DNA of 64,000 nt from Hemileia vastatrix (Eukaryota; Basidiomycota; Pucciniomycetes; Pucciniales; Zaghouaniaceae): positions 6,826,001 through 6,890,000 of the forward strand of contig JASXTE010000001.1 of assembly GCA_030280995.1 (NCBI GenBank), given 5' to 3'. Below the pieces are notes generated by a model that saw only the letters and a list, made by a program, of their open reading frames with translations, was not told the DNA's origin and did not search any database. Below, piece after piece: positions 23,201 to 33,925 of this stretch; positions within the stretch are counted from its first letter, which is position 1; every line of letters starts with the position of its first letter. The position numbers and the translations under genes are program-made.

Positions 23201-24507
23201 CTGTAGTTTGAAAGTAAACTTACATCACCAGTGACGTGGTGGGTGGCGCCACTGTCGAGTATAGCTTCAGAGGTGGAAGCGGGGGATTCAGATTGCCATT
23301 CGACACTTCTCAGGTCAATATTATCAATGGCCGTTGATAGAGCTTCCAATGAACTGGAGTCCACTTCAACAATTTCGTCATTTGCGTCGGCAAACCGAAC
23401 TCGTATCTTTCCTTTTGGGTCAGGGGACGTAATCGATGATTTCCCAAGTTTGTTAATCTGTTGTTGAAGGTCATAGTACATCTTCAAGGCAGGATTGTAA
23501 AAAGATGATCGAGTGTTGTATGGGCAATCGTTGTGGACGTGTTTGGTGGAATCACAGTCGAAGCATTTTCTTTGTGCATTAGCAGGACGGTAGGAATCAA
23601 CAAGGCGTGGTCGTGTAAATCTCTTTTGAAGAGCATTTAGGCTAATGGTAGAGACATTTGGGGAATCATGTGCTTGTTTGACCAAAGAGAGGTTTGTCTC
23701 AGCTGTCAACATCTCCGTGAGAAAATCGTCGGAAGATATTGTTAATGCATCTCGGCGTGATTCAATTGCCCGGCTAATATCAGTGGAAAGGTCGGCCGAT
23801 GACAAGGGAAGGAGGACATGAGCCATAATGGCTTTAATCGAGGAGTTGGTGAAGTTGAAACCGGTCCGAATGATGGCGTCAATGGTTTCATTTACTTTTT
23901 CCCAGTGGTTAGTGACTGAGATGAAAAGTTGGGATGGGATGGAAATAAGGGATTTGAAAAGGGAGAGGCGAGAAGTATGAGTCGTCCGGTTAAATTTTTT
24001 GTAAAGTGTTAAGTATGCTACTCTGCAGGAGCAGTCCGGATCGATCAATCATTGGAGTGCCACATCAATGGTATCAACGATAAGGATTCTTGCCATACAA
24101 TCACCAATATTGCCATCAGATGAAGAGACGTCTTCGAGGGCATAAGATGTCGTGCCGATGTAATCACTCATTAGTGCACGAATTTTACGATCCCAATCGT
24201 GCCAATTTGATCCGTCGGGTTTAAGTTTGTCAACTCCAATGCACAGTTTGGAAATGCCAGCTAAATCTTTACGTCGACGTTCAACATCTTCAAGTGAGAT
24301 AGGTGGTCGAGTGGTAGAAGAGGATGAGGTAGGTTCAGGTTGAGACATGTCAGTGATTGGTTTGGAGTGGTTGGATTCAGGTTTAGGGAATAGGTGGGGA
24401 GGAGGGTCGTGGGATGGAGAGGGAGAGGCGGTTGGCTGAGGTGTGAAATAAAATTCTTCAGGTGGGGCGGGACCTTTAGAACGGGTATGATGTGAGGAAT
24501 TGGACAT
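20202..24507 (-). pseudogene. copia gag-pol polyprotein (one stop, one frameshift)
   Basis: Single gag-pol frame from ATG 24507 to stop 20202. Order: gag; a zinc knuckle CFDCDSTKHVHNDC (about 23520-23570); protease with the LDSGATHHVT active site (near 23250); integrase with the HRRLGH..H zinc part and CADC, then the DGGE / HAEQNGTAERFNRT catalytic core; copia-type reverse transcriptase (KARFVAKGFKQREGIDY, DVTAAYLHSKV, LHVDDG) and RNase H (SDASWGGE, near 20640). This order (integrase before reverse transcriptase) defines Ty1/copia. Defects: TGA at 24049-24051 in gag where Trp is likely, and one extra base in a run of six T at 22906-22911 between protease and integrase. Otherwise open over 4.3 kb, so death is recent. 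Confidence 0.93.
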
Positions 24508-24717
24508 AAAATGGTAGAGGGATCAAATCGTTGTATTGATCACCAGGGAAGGGCGGGGCCAATTAGGTGTATTGGCGCAGGGTAAGAGAAATTAAGGTCG
24601 ATGGATGTGTTGGCACAGGATTAATACCACCTCGATGTAATGGTAATTGTGTTTAACGTCGGACAACGTGTCGGACGGGATTCAAATCTCGTGAGTATAC
24701 GCGTACTTATTTTATGA

Positions 24718-24742
24718 CGAGCGCTAACAAGGGACCATAACC
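24718..24742 (-). other. copia primer-binding site
   Basis: Directly after the 5' LTR the sense strand reads GGTTATGGTCCCTTGTTAGC. The opening matches the GGTTATGGGCCC of Drosophila copia, which is primed by a 5' half of initiator Met tRNA through its anticodon arm. The match beyond 12 nt must be tested against this fungus's own tRNA. Confidence 0.65.
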
Positions 24743-24918
24743 TGTAGTTGTGCGTCAGTAACAGACTCCGAGAAGAATCAATAATGCATTACTTTACCTG
24801 TAGTTGTGCGTCAGTAACAGACTCCAAGAAGAATCGGAGTTAGTCAGACGCGCAAACTACAGTTTATATATAATCAATCACGTGGTAGCTAAGTATGCTT
24901 ATGACTATGTACATAACA
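24743..24918 (-). repeat. copia 5' LTR
   Basis: 176 bp, same as the 3' LTR apart from one base (CCAAGAAG here, CCGAGAAG there). It contains the same internal 37-bp duplication. Confidence 0.95.
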
Positions 24919-25071
24919 CAGTGGGGTGACAAAAGTATCCACCTGCTGCATGCATAATCTTCACTATCACCTTTTTCATTTTCTTCCTCATACCACCACA
25001 ACAGCCACTCATGCCACCAGGGGAATACTGGTTATTTTCCTTACCTCCTATTCTATCCAATCTCTTCACCT

Positions 25072-26108
25072 ATGCCTCAAACTCCAGCTCAGAAAAAGTA
25101 TTTGACAACTGAGGAGAAGGCCAAAATTGTCGGCATGTCAATGTGGGGTGCCAATCCCTATCAAATCTCACAACATTATGGCTTTCCTCGGGCCACTGTG
25201 CGTGATATCATCAAAAAACATGATGTCAATGGCACAGTGGAGACTGCCCCTCGCTGTGGCTGACCTTGCAAAACAACTGAGCGTGACATGCGTGAAATAG
25301 CACAAAGCCTAAAAAAAAATAGAAAATCAACAAAAGCAGAAATTGCTGACACCCTTACTTCCAATATATCTGCTTGAACCCTGTCCCAACGTGCAAAAGA
25401 ACTTAATTTCCATAGTTGAGTTGCTGTTAAAAAGCCATTTATCAATACCACACATGAAAGTCAACACCTCAAATTTGCTCGTGAGCACTTGAACTGGACA
25501 GTTAGTGATTGGAATTTGGTCCTGTGGTCTACGAGTCAAGTTTTGAGATTGGCAAGCAGTCAAGACAAGTATTAGTGTGGTGTCAAGCTAAAGAAAAGTT
25601 TGATAAGGATTGTCTCACACCCACTTTCAAGAGTGGGCGTTCTTCTGTAATGGTATGGGGCTCTTTTCATGGTAATGTGAAGGGTCCACTTGTTTTTCTT
25701 CCTCCCAAGCAGCAAACAACAAAGCACTTCATTGAGAATGTCTACCTTTCAAATTTACTCCCCTGGCTTGCAAAACATGATGAGGACAACCAACTTACAC
25801 TCATGGAAGATAATGCCCCAATACATACCTCTCAACTTGCCAATGACTTCCAAAGCGCTGTCAGCTTACGAAAGATGCTAAACTGGCCAGCCCAGTCTCC
25901 TGACCTCAATCCAATTGAGAACGTTTGGAAGGACCTCAAAGATGTGATTTCCATGCATTATCAGCCAAAGATGATACCTGAAATGTGTGAGGCAATTCAA
26001 CAGGCTTGGGATGACCTTCCAAGCCAAAAGTTAGATAATTTGATTGCATCTATGCCTGCCAGGATGCAAGCTGTGGTTGATGCCAATGGTGGCTCAACCC
26101 GTTGGTGA
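25072..26108 (+). pseudogene. Tc1-type transposase, broken
   Basis: ATG at 25072 opens a helix-turn-helix DNA-binding part (EEKAKIVGMSMWGANPYQIS, then FPRATVRDIIKKHDVNGTVE, residues 16-60) typical of Tc1 paired-like domains. A TGA at 25261, a second stop near 25375 and a frameshift near 25520 break the middle. The last 200 residues hold VMVWGSFHGNVKGPL, the second catalytic Asp in LMEDNAPIHTS and the Glu in SPDLNPIENVW, about 35 residues apart, as in DDE transposases of this superfamily. The first catalytic Asp is lost at the frameshift, so the protein is not functional. Full length would be about 345 aa. Confidence 0.93.
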
Positions 26109-26346
26109 GATGAGGGTTGCAATTTTTTATAATTTCATTCTTTTTATAAAAACATTGGCAAATCAAAAATTTATTGCAATGATTGTTTTCTACATGGTTG
26201 TCTGAGTCGTGAGGTACCATGTTGCATATGTGTAGAGTGAGTATTTATTGAGCTACAACAAAATGAAAACAGGTGGATACTTTTGTCACCCCACTGTACA
26301 TAATGAATAATCACTAAGAATATTAAGTACCATACATAACAAGTAT

Positions 26347-26581
26347 ATTAGAAGTGGTGAAGCAAATATTGTGTTTTTGAGCAGCCTTTAGAAGGATGCG
26401 GCGTTGAGTCATATGAGAGAAGGGCAGAAAAGAAGAATGTGCTCAGGGGTGACTTTAGAAGAAGGACATGAGGGACAGAAAGGGGAATCCGAAGCTTTGA
26501 ATTGGTATAAGCAATGTTTCAAGGGAGAGTGGCCTGAGCTGCATTGAACAAAGGCCGTGGCGTGCGCCCTAGGGAGAGCAA
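26347..26581 (-). pseudogene. LINE1 ORF2 C-terminus
   Basis: Minus-strand frame with IALPRAHATAFVQCSSGHSPLKHCLYQFKAS then CPSCPSSKVTPEHILLFCPS, a Cys-rich C-terminal tail (CPxC..H..LLxC) seen after RNase H in LINE2 as well (46926-47267). It is cut at 26582-26584 by the Harbinger element. The preceding residues lie beyond it at 31567. Confidence 0.85.
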
Positions 26582-26935
26582 TAAGAGCATCTACCTCCGT
26601 GTCGGTAAATTGGTTTGGTATGCATATTTTACTGCATTTTGACGTGAACCTTAACCCTTGTTTCATTAAAGGCCTCTATTAGCTAGTGAATTCAGCATGT
26701 ACTGTAGCCTGTCAACTAAAGTTACTGAGCTCCTTTTGACCTCATTTGGTAATTCAATATTCTGCCTGCCAATTCTTTTCACTCCATCTTGTAACTGCTG
26801 AACACTTTGACGTGTCACTACTTATTGTAACAAGACTTTTTCATATCATAATTCACAACTATTACTACACAACCCTTCTATCTACCCATTTTCCTCATTT
26901 CACACCTTGTCCTAAAACTCCTAAATTAATCTAAC

Positions 26936-27984
26936 ATGATAAACACGTCCAAGGCTAAGAAAAAGCGATCCCCTAATTGGAACCACCAAGATGAAGAGCA
27001 GTTAGCTATCTCCTGGATTCACATCAGCAAGCAACCAGAATTTGCAACTTACCAATCTGGTGAAACATTTTATAAGAAAATTGAAGCACATTTCAACCAA
27101 TTCAGTTCTGTGCACTACCGAGACTATGATCAAATCAGAATAAGGTCAGTTTCAAGTTATAAAGATATTTTTTAATTATTTTAAACTTACTTTTTTTATA
27201 ATATAGATGGCAGGCTCTCAACACGGCAACCCTTAAGTTCAGCTCTATCTACTACTCAATCGAAAGGAATCCTCCCAGTGGAACCTCACCAAGTGACTGG
27301 TTACGAACTGCCTTATCTCTTTATCAAGAACAAACAAAGTCAGCTTTTAAAAGTCTTCCTGCTTGGGAGAAGTTAAAGTTTGTTCCAAAGTGGCGAATGG
27401 AACCAACCAAGGTCCCAAATAGTGTAACAGTTGATTTGAGTGGGAATGAAAGCAATGGGAATGAAGACTTTACTAGCGACCCACCAACACCTTCTCCAGC
27501 CTCTAGTGGATTTACGGTCCGTCCAATTGGGATTAAAGCTGCAAAGAAAAGGCGCCTTACTGAAGGAATGGAAGAAGATAAATCCTTACTCACATCCCGC
27601 TTCAATGACCTTTCCAAAAAACGTGTAACTGCCATAAGTGACACAAATGGGCTAACCGAGTCAAGAAACGAACTAAAAAGAGAGAATCTTCTATTAAAAA
27701 ATGATAAAATAAAGATTGAAGAAGAAAGACTAGAAACTGAGAAAAGAAAGCTAGCTATTGAAGAAAAAAATCTAGATATTAAAGTAAGACAACTGCGACT
27801 TTCAGAAAAAAATTGTAGCATAAATGAGGAGAAGTCTGTCGGTGAAATGATGGCTAATGATCTTAAAGTTTTACGCACAAAAGAAAAAGATTGTGAGACA
27901 GCAGATGATTTACTTGTTTTACAAAGTATGAAAGCAAAGTTAAAAAATAGATGGGTTAGCAATGATAATTATACCTTTAAATAA
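26936..27984 (+). CDS. Harbinger Myb/SANT-like protein (two exons)
   Basis: Exons 26936-27144 and 27207-27984, with intron 27145-27206 (62 bp, GT...TATAG). The spliced frame is open and gives 328 aa. Residues 10-75 (SPNWNHQDEEQLAISWIHIS, then FYKKIEAHFNQF and IRWQALN) form a Trp-containing trihelix/SANT-like domain. It is followed by a Ser/Pro-rich linker and a long, charged coiled coil (ENLLLKNDKIKIEEERLETE and on). In PIF/Harbinger elements this second protein binds the element ends and helps the transposase enter the nucleus. The ATG follows a CTAAC context. It appears intact although the partner transposase is damaged. Confidence 0.88.
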
Positions 27985-28124
27985 AATGAAATAAATGTGT
28001 TTCTGTAGATAAATATTTTGTCTGTATAAGAAATATATCTAAAATTAATGGTGCACATAAAAACTGAAAAAAAATATTATACATTTCAAAAGAAATTAAT
28101 TTATATCTTATAGTCTACTCAAAA

Positions 28125-29999
28125 ACCAATAAGGCTACTAGTATAAAAGAGGAAATGGATATTATATTGCAAGATGAGAAAAGAAGTGAGCAAAAATGGG
28201 CATTTGGAAGAGTGTTTTTATATTCAAATCTGGGTCTGGTGGGATAGAAAGACACAACAAAGCTTTCTCCTTCTTCAGGAATTTTTGTCGGCTGTAAATA
28301 ATTTGTGGTGTTAGCTTGAGCCAAGAGTAAAGAATATAAGATAATGAAAAATAAAAACAATATTAATAAATAAAAAAGAAAATGTTGTATATGGATGATT
28401 TATATTTAATAATTATTATTTAGAATAAATAACATTATTTTTAAAATTATATTTAAATAGTTGCACGTAAAAAAATATAAAAATACTTACCTAACCATAA
28501 AAACAAATAATTTAATGTCTTATAGTCTACTCAAAAGGCAAGAAGGCTAGTATTATAAATGGGGAATTGGATATTATATTGCAAGATGAGAAAATATGAT
28601 ATTATATTGCAAGATGAGAAAAGAAGTGAGTGGAAATGGGCATTTGGAAGAGTGTTTTTATATTCAAATATGGGTTTGGTGGGATAGAAAGACACGACCA
28701 ATCCTTCTCCTTCTTCTAGAATTTTCCTTGCCTGTAAAAAAAAAAATAGAAGTTAGCTTTAAGCGAGATTAAGAATTAGGAAGTAAGATAGAAATAAAAA
28801 TAAATTAGCAATTAGCAAAATTAAAAAAAAATAGGAGAGTAAATAAAACTAAAGTAGCAAAATTAAAAAAAAAAGAGAGAAAGAAAAAATTTACTCACGT
28901 TGAGGGAAGATTGAATATTTGCAAATCCTCTTGGACAAGGATTTACCAGCAATAGTCTATGGTTGGATCAAAAAAAAAACCTCATTCAGGAGTGAAGTAT
29001 TTTCTCTATCCATCCATAGGCTGTTTCCGGATTTTCCTTGTCCATGAGGATGGGAATAACAAATTTTTTGGGTGTATCCCACTAGCAGGAAAAATTTGTT
29101 ATTCCCATCCTGATGGACAAGGAAATTCCAGAAACAGCCTATGGATGGATAGAGAAAATACTTCACTCCTGAATGAGGTTTTTTTTGATCCAACCATAGA
29201 CTATTGCTGGTAAATCCTTGTCCAAGAGGATTTGCAAATAGTCAATCTTCCCTCAACGTGAGTAAATTTTTTCTTTCTCTCTTTTTTTTTAATTTCACTA
29301 CTTTAGTTTTATTTACTCTCGTATTTTTTTTAATTTCACTAATTTATAATTAATTTTTATTTCTATCTTACTTCCTAATTTTTAATCTTGCTTCAAGCTA
29401 ACTTCTATTTTTTTTTTACAGGCGAGGAAAATTCTAGAAGAAGGAGAAGGCTTGGTCGTGTCTTTCTATCCCACCAGACCCATATTTGAATATAAAAACA
29501 CTCTTCCAAATGCCCATTTCCGCTCACTTCTTTTCTCATCTTGCAATATAATATCCAATTCCCCATTTATAATACTAGCCTTCTTGCCTTTTGAGTAGAC
29601 TATAAGACATTAAATTATTTGTTTTTATGGTTAGGTAAGTATTTTTATATTTTTTTATGTGCAACTATTTAAATATAATTTTAAAAAAAATGTTATTTAT
29701 TCTAAATAATAATTATTAAATATAAATCATCCATATACAACATTTTCTTTTTTATTTATTAATATTGTTTTTATTTTTCATTATCTTATATTCTTTTCTC
29801 TTGGCTCAAGCTAACACCACAAATTATTTACAGCCGACAAAAATTCCTGAAGAAGGAGAAGGCTTTGTTGTGTCTTTCTATCCTACCAGACCCAGATTTG
29901 AATATAAAAACACTCTTCCAAATGCCCATTTCCGCTCACTTCTTTTCTCATCTTGCAATATAATATCCAATTCCCCTTTTATAATAGTAGCCTTATTAT
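28125..29999. repeat. 1.9-kb palindrome inside Harbinger
   Basis: Arms of roughly 0.9 kb (about 28125-29069 and 29089-29999) are inverted copies around a spacer of ~20 bp (GGGTGTATCCCACTAGCAGG). Each arm also contains a direct duplication: a unit with VSFYPTRPxFEYKNTLPNAHF-type coding is present twice per arm. The units carry splice-like borders (TTTTACAG before GCGAGGAAAATTC, TTATTTACAG before CCGACAAAAATTCC, and donors AACGTGAGT and TAGGTAAGT), so they look like copied exons. It sits between the two convergent element genes. Confidence 0.85.
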
Positions 30000-30127
30000 T
30001 TTATGTGCACTGTAAATTTATCACTTACTTTTCAATTTTTTTTACTTCAGATATCCAAATTCCCTCTAGATGCCCACTTATGTGCTTTAAGGTCCTCCCG
30101 AAGCTGGAAGTGTATACTTGAATTATG

Positions 30128-31345
30128 TTACTCTTGATTACGGCGAATGTAGTTTGATAATGTATTGGAGAGGATTGGATCATTGTGGTTGGTAATTATC
30201 TGACTGCTGATTGATTCATTTGAAATGTAAGGATCATTTTCTGACTTAGATTCTATGACCATGTTGTGAAGAATGACACAACATGTCATGACATCTTTTA
30301 CAGAATTAATGTCCCATAGCCGACAAGGTTGGGTGATCATTCCCCAACGGGCTTGCAATACGCCAAAAGCACGCTCAATATCTTTTCGTGCAGCCTCTTG
30401 AAGCTTAGAAAAGTATCTACTTGAAGCATCTTGCAGGTGAGGAATAGTTTTGACCAAAGATGACCAGGAAGGATATATTCCATCAGCAAGATAGTAGGCA
30501 TTTGAATATTTGTGTTGGTTAATTTTAAATTTTATCGTATCTTGTGTTCCTGAAAGAATTTTATCAAAAATACTGCTTCTGTGAAGCACATTAATATCAT
30601 TCAAGGAGCCAGGGGAGCCAAAAAAGCAGTGCCAGAAACATAAGCTTTTGCTGGCAACCGCCTCCAAAATCATTGTAGGTGAACCTTCTTTGCCCTGAAA
30701 CTGACCTGCCCATGCTCCTGGGCAATTTTTCCAAGCCCAATGCGTGCCATCAATTGCACCCAGGCATCCTGGGAAACCATGTTCCTCATATTCTCGGAGA
30801 ATAAATTTCTTTTCTTCTTGCGTAGGTTCACGTAAGTATTCAGATTTATATAATGTAATAATATCTTTGATGAATATTTTGAGGCATTGTAGTGCTGAAG
30901 TTTCTCCAATCCAAACATATTCATCAGTGCTATCAGCAGAGACTCCATAGGCCAATTGACGTAGAACAGAAGTAATTTTTTGTTCTGGTGATAAACCAAT
31001 TTGGCCACAACAGTCCTGTAGAATAACAAATTAGAGTCAGAAAACTATTATATGTTAATTGACTTACACTTTTCCAAACCCAAAAGGTATTATGTTCCTG
31101 TAAATCTGTAGACAGCTTTTGAAATAGTTCTTTGCTTATTTGGAATCATTGTTCAAAGAGATGGTTGTTGTATGTACAATTAACATTGAAATAATCTTTC
31201 ATCAAGCGTTGATGTCCTTCAACACGGTCTCGATTTATTAATTCTTTTTTTTAGGCCTTGTTGTATCATATGAGTTTAGCAATTCTGTAAATACAATTAT
31301 TTCTTCTTCAATTGTAAGTAATTCATCAAGTATGAGTTGTTCCAT
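30128..31345 (-). pseudogene. PIF/Harbinger transposase (nearly intact)
   Basis: ATG at 31345, exon 31345-31068, intron 31067-31016 (52 bp), exon 31015-30128. The second exon gives 295 open residues. Catalytic triad blocks are visible: LGAIDGTHW (first Asp), YYLADGIYPSW (second Asp) and ERAFGVLQARW (Glu). The order and the GTHW motif are diagnostic of PIF/Harbinger DDE transposases. The first exon has a TGA at about 31146 where Arg is likely and a frameshift in an A-run near 31250. Damage is limited to these two places. Confidence 0.93.
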
Positions 31346-31566
31346 CTGAAAAGTTGAGGAGAGTGAAATGAGTAGTGAGAACGCAAGAAAAAAAAGTGGA
31401 GTTTACTGAATGGGCAATTCAACACGAGGGTGACAAAATTTTCACATTGCGTGTTTGCTAACTGAATCTGCATACAAGGGTGTGAAACCTCATTTCAGTA
31501 ACAATGTATGCAGCAATTATGCAAGTATCTACTGAAAATTTACTGCAACAGGGGTAGATGCTCTAA

Positions 31567-32540
31567 GGGTTTTATACATCGCTAGCGGGTCAAACTTGCC
31601 CCTTAACTTTTTAAGAGTATCAGCGTTGGGAGGGGAATAAAAGAGAGCTTTAGTGCGGGATTTCAGGATAGTTTTTAGGTGTGAAACAGAAGGGGGAGGA
31701 GATTTTATTGAGAAGAGAGACTTAGCTGATGTGGCCATGGGATGAGAACCATTAGCCAAGGCATCTAAAAGAGTGTTACCTTTAATCCCCATGTGACCAG
31801 GGCACCAATGAAGAGTAAGGGACAGGTTTGGGTTGTGAGATAATAAAGTGTGCGTGGTGGTAAGAATTGAGAGAAAAATTGTTGGATTGGGTGTAGCCCA
31901 GGATGGAGAAGAGAGGGAGTGGATGGCTGCTTGGTTGTCTGCAAAGATGGTAAGAGAATCAAAAAGGCGGTGAAGAGGATTGTTAAGAAAACGAAGTTGG
32001 CCTAGGAGGATGCCCATGAGTTCAGATTCAAAAACAGTGAAACCTGAGGAATCATCCCCCAGCTGGGTGATGTATGGAAGATTTTGATTGGTATCATAGG
32101 CTGCTGCAAAAGTGCCCCTGCGGGACTTTGAGCCATCAGAGTAGATGAAATAAGAAGGGAGTGGTGAAGATTGGGTAAGGTTAATAACATTGGCAAATAC
32201 CTCGTCTTTGGAGGGATGGATAATTCCTTTGAAAAAGGGGGAAGTCGAGGGAGGCAAGGGGAGAGGCGACCTAGGGTCTATGTTCCCCAAAGGGATAGTG
32301 GGAGGGAAAAAACTGAGAGAGGCAAGAATGTGAAGTGGATGGGGGTGAGTTTTTGGTGGAGGGGAGAAAACAAGAGACTTGGAAAGACAGCCCATGAGAT
32401 TCAAAGAAGGGATGGTGATTAGACAAGCCCAAGCCCTGTTAACCACAAGATCAAGACGTTGTTTGCAACTAAGAGAGCAGGAGTCATGAAGTAAGATACA
32501 GATAGGGGTGGAGCAGAAGCAACCAAGCATTTGTCAAAGG
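31567..32540 (-). pseudogene. LINE1 RNase H domain
   Basis: The minus-strand frame 31529-32530 carries a retroelement RNase H: YFIYSDGSKSRRGTFAAAYD (first Asp), VFESELMGILLGQ (Glu), TIFADNQAAIHSL (Asp) and LHWCPGHMGIKGN..DALANG (His/Asp). This follows the reverse transcriptase as in Tad1-clade LINEs. It continues into the Cys-rich tail now displaced to 26347. The frame is open over 320 residues. Confidence 0.9.
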
Positions 32541-33925
32541 GCTTTGTTATCCACTACTTGGAGGAGTCTGGTTGTATGGGTAGTTTTTTTTGGATGGTGC
32601 AATACAATGGCAGTGTAATCTGTTCTAGAGTGAATGAGTGATGAAATGAGAGATTTTTATTGATTTAGAGGAATGCCCCAGCCTGAAGAGGCCAGCCAGT
32701 GAATAGCTGAGACTTCCTGGAGGCCTGAAGCAATTAGCTTGTTGTCATTTTGTTTGAATGACAGAGTGGGATCAATGATAGTGCCTAGCCATTTGAGGCT
32801 AGGGGATGGCTGAATTAATTTCCCATCAAAGGAAAGGGGGGGAGCTTTTAGGAGAGAATGGTGTTTAGTCAGTAGCATCCACTTGGTTTTTGAAAGATCA
32901 AAAATTGCTGTATGCTTAATGTCCCAGGAAACAGCTTCAGTGCCAAGATGGGAGAGCTTCTCAAGCACCTCTTCCAGTTTATTGTCTGCTGCAAGGTATA
33001 CCACATCATCAATGTATCCTAATGCAAGGGAGGAGGATGAGAGAGATGGGAGAGTGAGGAGATGAGAATTATAAATTATATATTAAAGTGGGGAGAGAGG
33101 AGACCCCTGTGGGAGGCCTTTAGGGTGGAAGGAAGGGGGGGATTCATAAGAGGAAAAAGCCATGCTCGTGCTTCTTCCAGAGAGGGAGTTGATGATTAAG
33201 TTGACAAGGTTGCAAGGTAAGGGGAGTAATTGTAGAATATTTGCCAGTCTGGAAATATTCACTGATGGGAAGGCACCTTTAATGTCAAGAGACAAGGACC
33301 CTACTACTTTACCTTTCCTCCATTGGTCTTTGGTCCAAGTGGTAAGGTGAAGAAGGGTGTCTGAGGTGCTTCTCAAAGGACAGCTACTATAGTGGTTAGC
33401 CGGGAGGAGGTTACCTGTTTCTACTAAAAAGGAGAGGAATTTAGTAAGAAGGGAATCCAGTAATTTACCCATGGTATTGAGGAGTGCAATGGGGAAATAG
33501 GCACTAGGGATTGAGTAGTCAGGACAACTGAGTTTTGGGATGATGACAGTTTTTTCCACCTTCCATGAAGAAGGATAGTGACCTAGGTCAAGGCAAGCTT
33601 GAAAAAGGGGGAGGAGGATTAGTGAGACGGCTTGTGGATTGCAATGGAGGAAGGCATTAGGGATGGCATCAGGACCAGGAGCCCATCCCTTCTTAGTTTT
33701 GAGGAGAGAAGCCATGATTTCAGTGGCAGAAAAGGGGGGGAGGAGGGGGGGAGGAGATGTCAGAGAGGTCGCAGGGGATGGCCACCACTGAGGTTCCTAC
33801 AAAAAGAGCATGAGCTTTTTGTAAGTTGTAAGTGAGTGATGACCCATCAGGAAAAGTAAGAGGAGGGTTAGTGCGGGAGTCTGAGACATGAAGAGAGGAC
33901 TTAGCAGGTTTGAATAGCGTGTGAG
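32541..33925 (-). pseudogene. LINE1 reverse transcriptase
   Basis: The minus-strand frame 33083-33715 has KKGWAPGPDAIPNAFL, SSWKVEKTVIIPK, SLDIKGAFPSVN (first catalytic Asp) and GLPQGSPLSPL. The YIDD catalytic box (LGYIDDVVYLAAD) follows in the next frame at about 33000, then the thumb (SPSLKWLGTIID) at 32657-33004. A stop and a shift near 33080 separate them. Sequence blocks are those of non-LTR reverse transcriptases. LINE2 lacks roughly 33190-33925 of this region. Confidence 0.9.

Larger units (their letters stand above)
19895..24918 (-). mobile_element. Ty1/copia element, nearly intact, 5024 bp
   Basis: Two 176-bp LTRs (19895-20070 and 24743-24918) differ at one position by eye. Both run TG...CA. 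The 5-bp target duplication CAGTG is present at 19890-19894 and 24919-24923, and is itself the tip of the Tc1 inverted repeat. A polypurine tract (minus strand of 20071-20086, AAAGTGGGGGGC) and a tRNA-like primer-binding site are in place. The single gag-pol frame has one stop and one 1-nt frameshift. The near-identical LTRs indicate a young insertion, the most recent of this nest. Confidence 0.95.
19890..26296 (+). mobile_element. Tc1-type DNA transposon (1378 bp), split by copia
   Basis: The terminal inverted repeats are 27 bp and identical, starting CAGTGGGGTGACAAAAGTAT. The left one begins at 19890-19894 and continues at 24924. The right one ends at 26296. TA duplications are at 19888-19889 and 26297-26298. 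The insertion point lies in the right arm of the LTR palindrome: removing the element restores the symmetry of that arm exactly. Ends CAGTG and the TA target are Tc1-like features. The copia element entered 5 bp inside the left end. Confidence 0.95.
19660..26341. mobile_element. LTR-PBS-inverted LTR palindrome (273 bp), split by Tc1
   Basis: Left arm 19660-19788 (129 bp) and right arm 19804-19889 plus 26299-26341 (86+43 = 129 bp) are inverted copies with about 3 mismatches. The outer ends are TGTTATGTA and TACATAACA, as in LTRs. The 15-nt loop (19789-19803) is GGTTATGGGCCCAGA, which matches the primer-binding site of Drosophila copia, complementary to the initiator Met tRNA anticodon arm. The flanks AGTAG (19655-19659) and AGTAT (26342-26346) look like a 5-bp duplication with one change. 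So this is a copia-type LTR, its primer-binding site, and the same LTR inverted, integrated as a unit in LINE1. Confidence 0.8.
26585..31563. mobile_element. PIF/Harbinger element, 4979 bp
   Basis: Ends are inverted GAGCATCTACC. The flanking TAA (26582-26584 and 31564-31566) is the 3-bp duplication typical of the superfamily (TWA). Removing the element and one TAA restores a continuous LINE ORF2 frame (MYKTL joined to IALPR). It encodes the two expected proteins: a Myb/SANT-like DNA-binding protein (26936-27984, +) and a DDE transposase (30128-31345, -), which converge on a 1.9-kb palindrome. Confidence 0.95.

Noticed and set aside
28957..29213. Two opposite frames with nearly identical proteins across the palindrome centre
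   Set aside because: Mirror-image translation of the inverted repeat; no independent evidence of coding.
28115..30121. Apparent secreted peptide with hydrophobic start (FLFFIILYSFLLAQA) in both arms of the Harbinger palindrome
   Set aside because: The frame has no ATG at its start (it opens with TTG), and the hydrophobic part lies in AT-rich sequence before a TTATTTACAG acceptor, so it is more likely intron than signal peptide.
30744..30950. Plus-strand frame opposite the Harbinger transposase
   Set aside because: Shadow of the transposase gene on the other strand.
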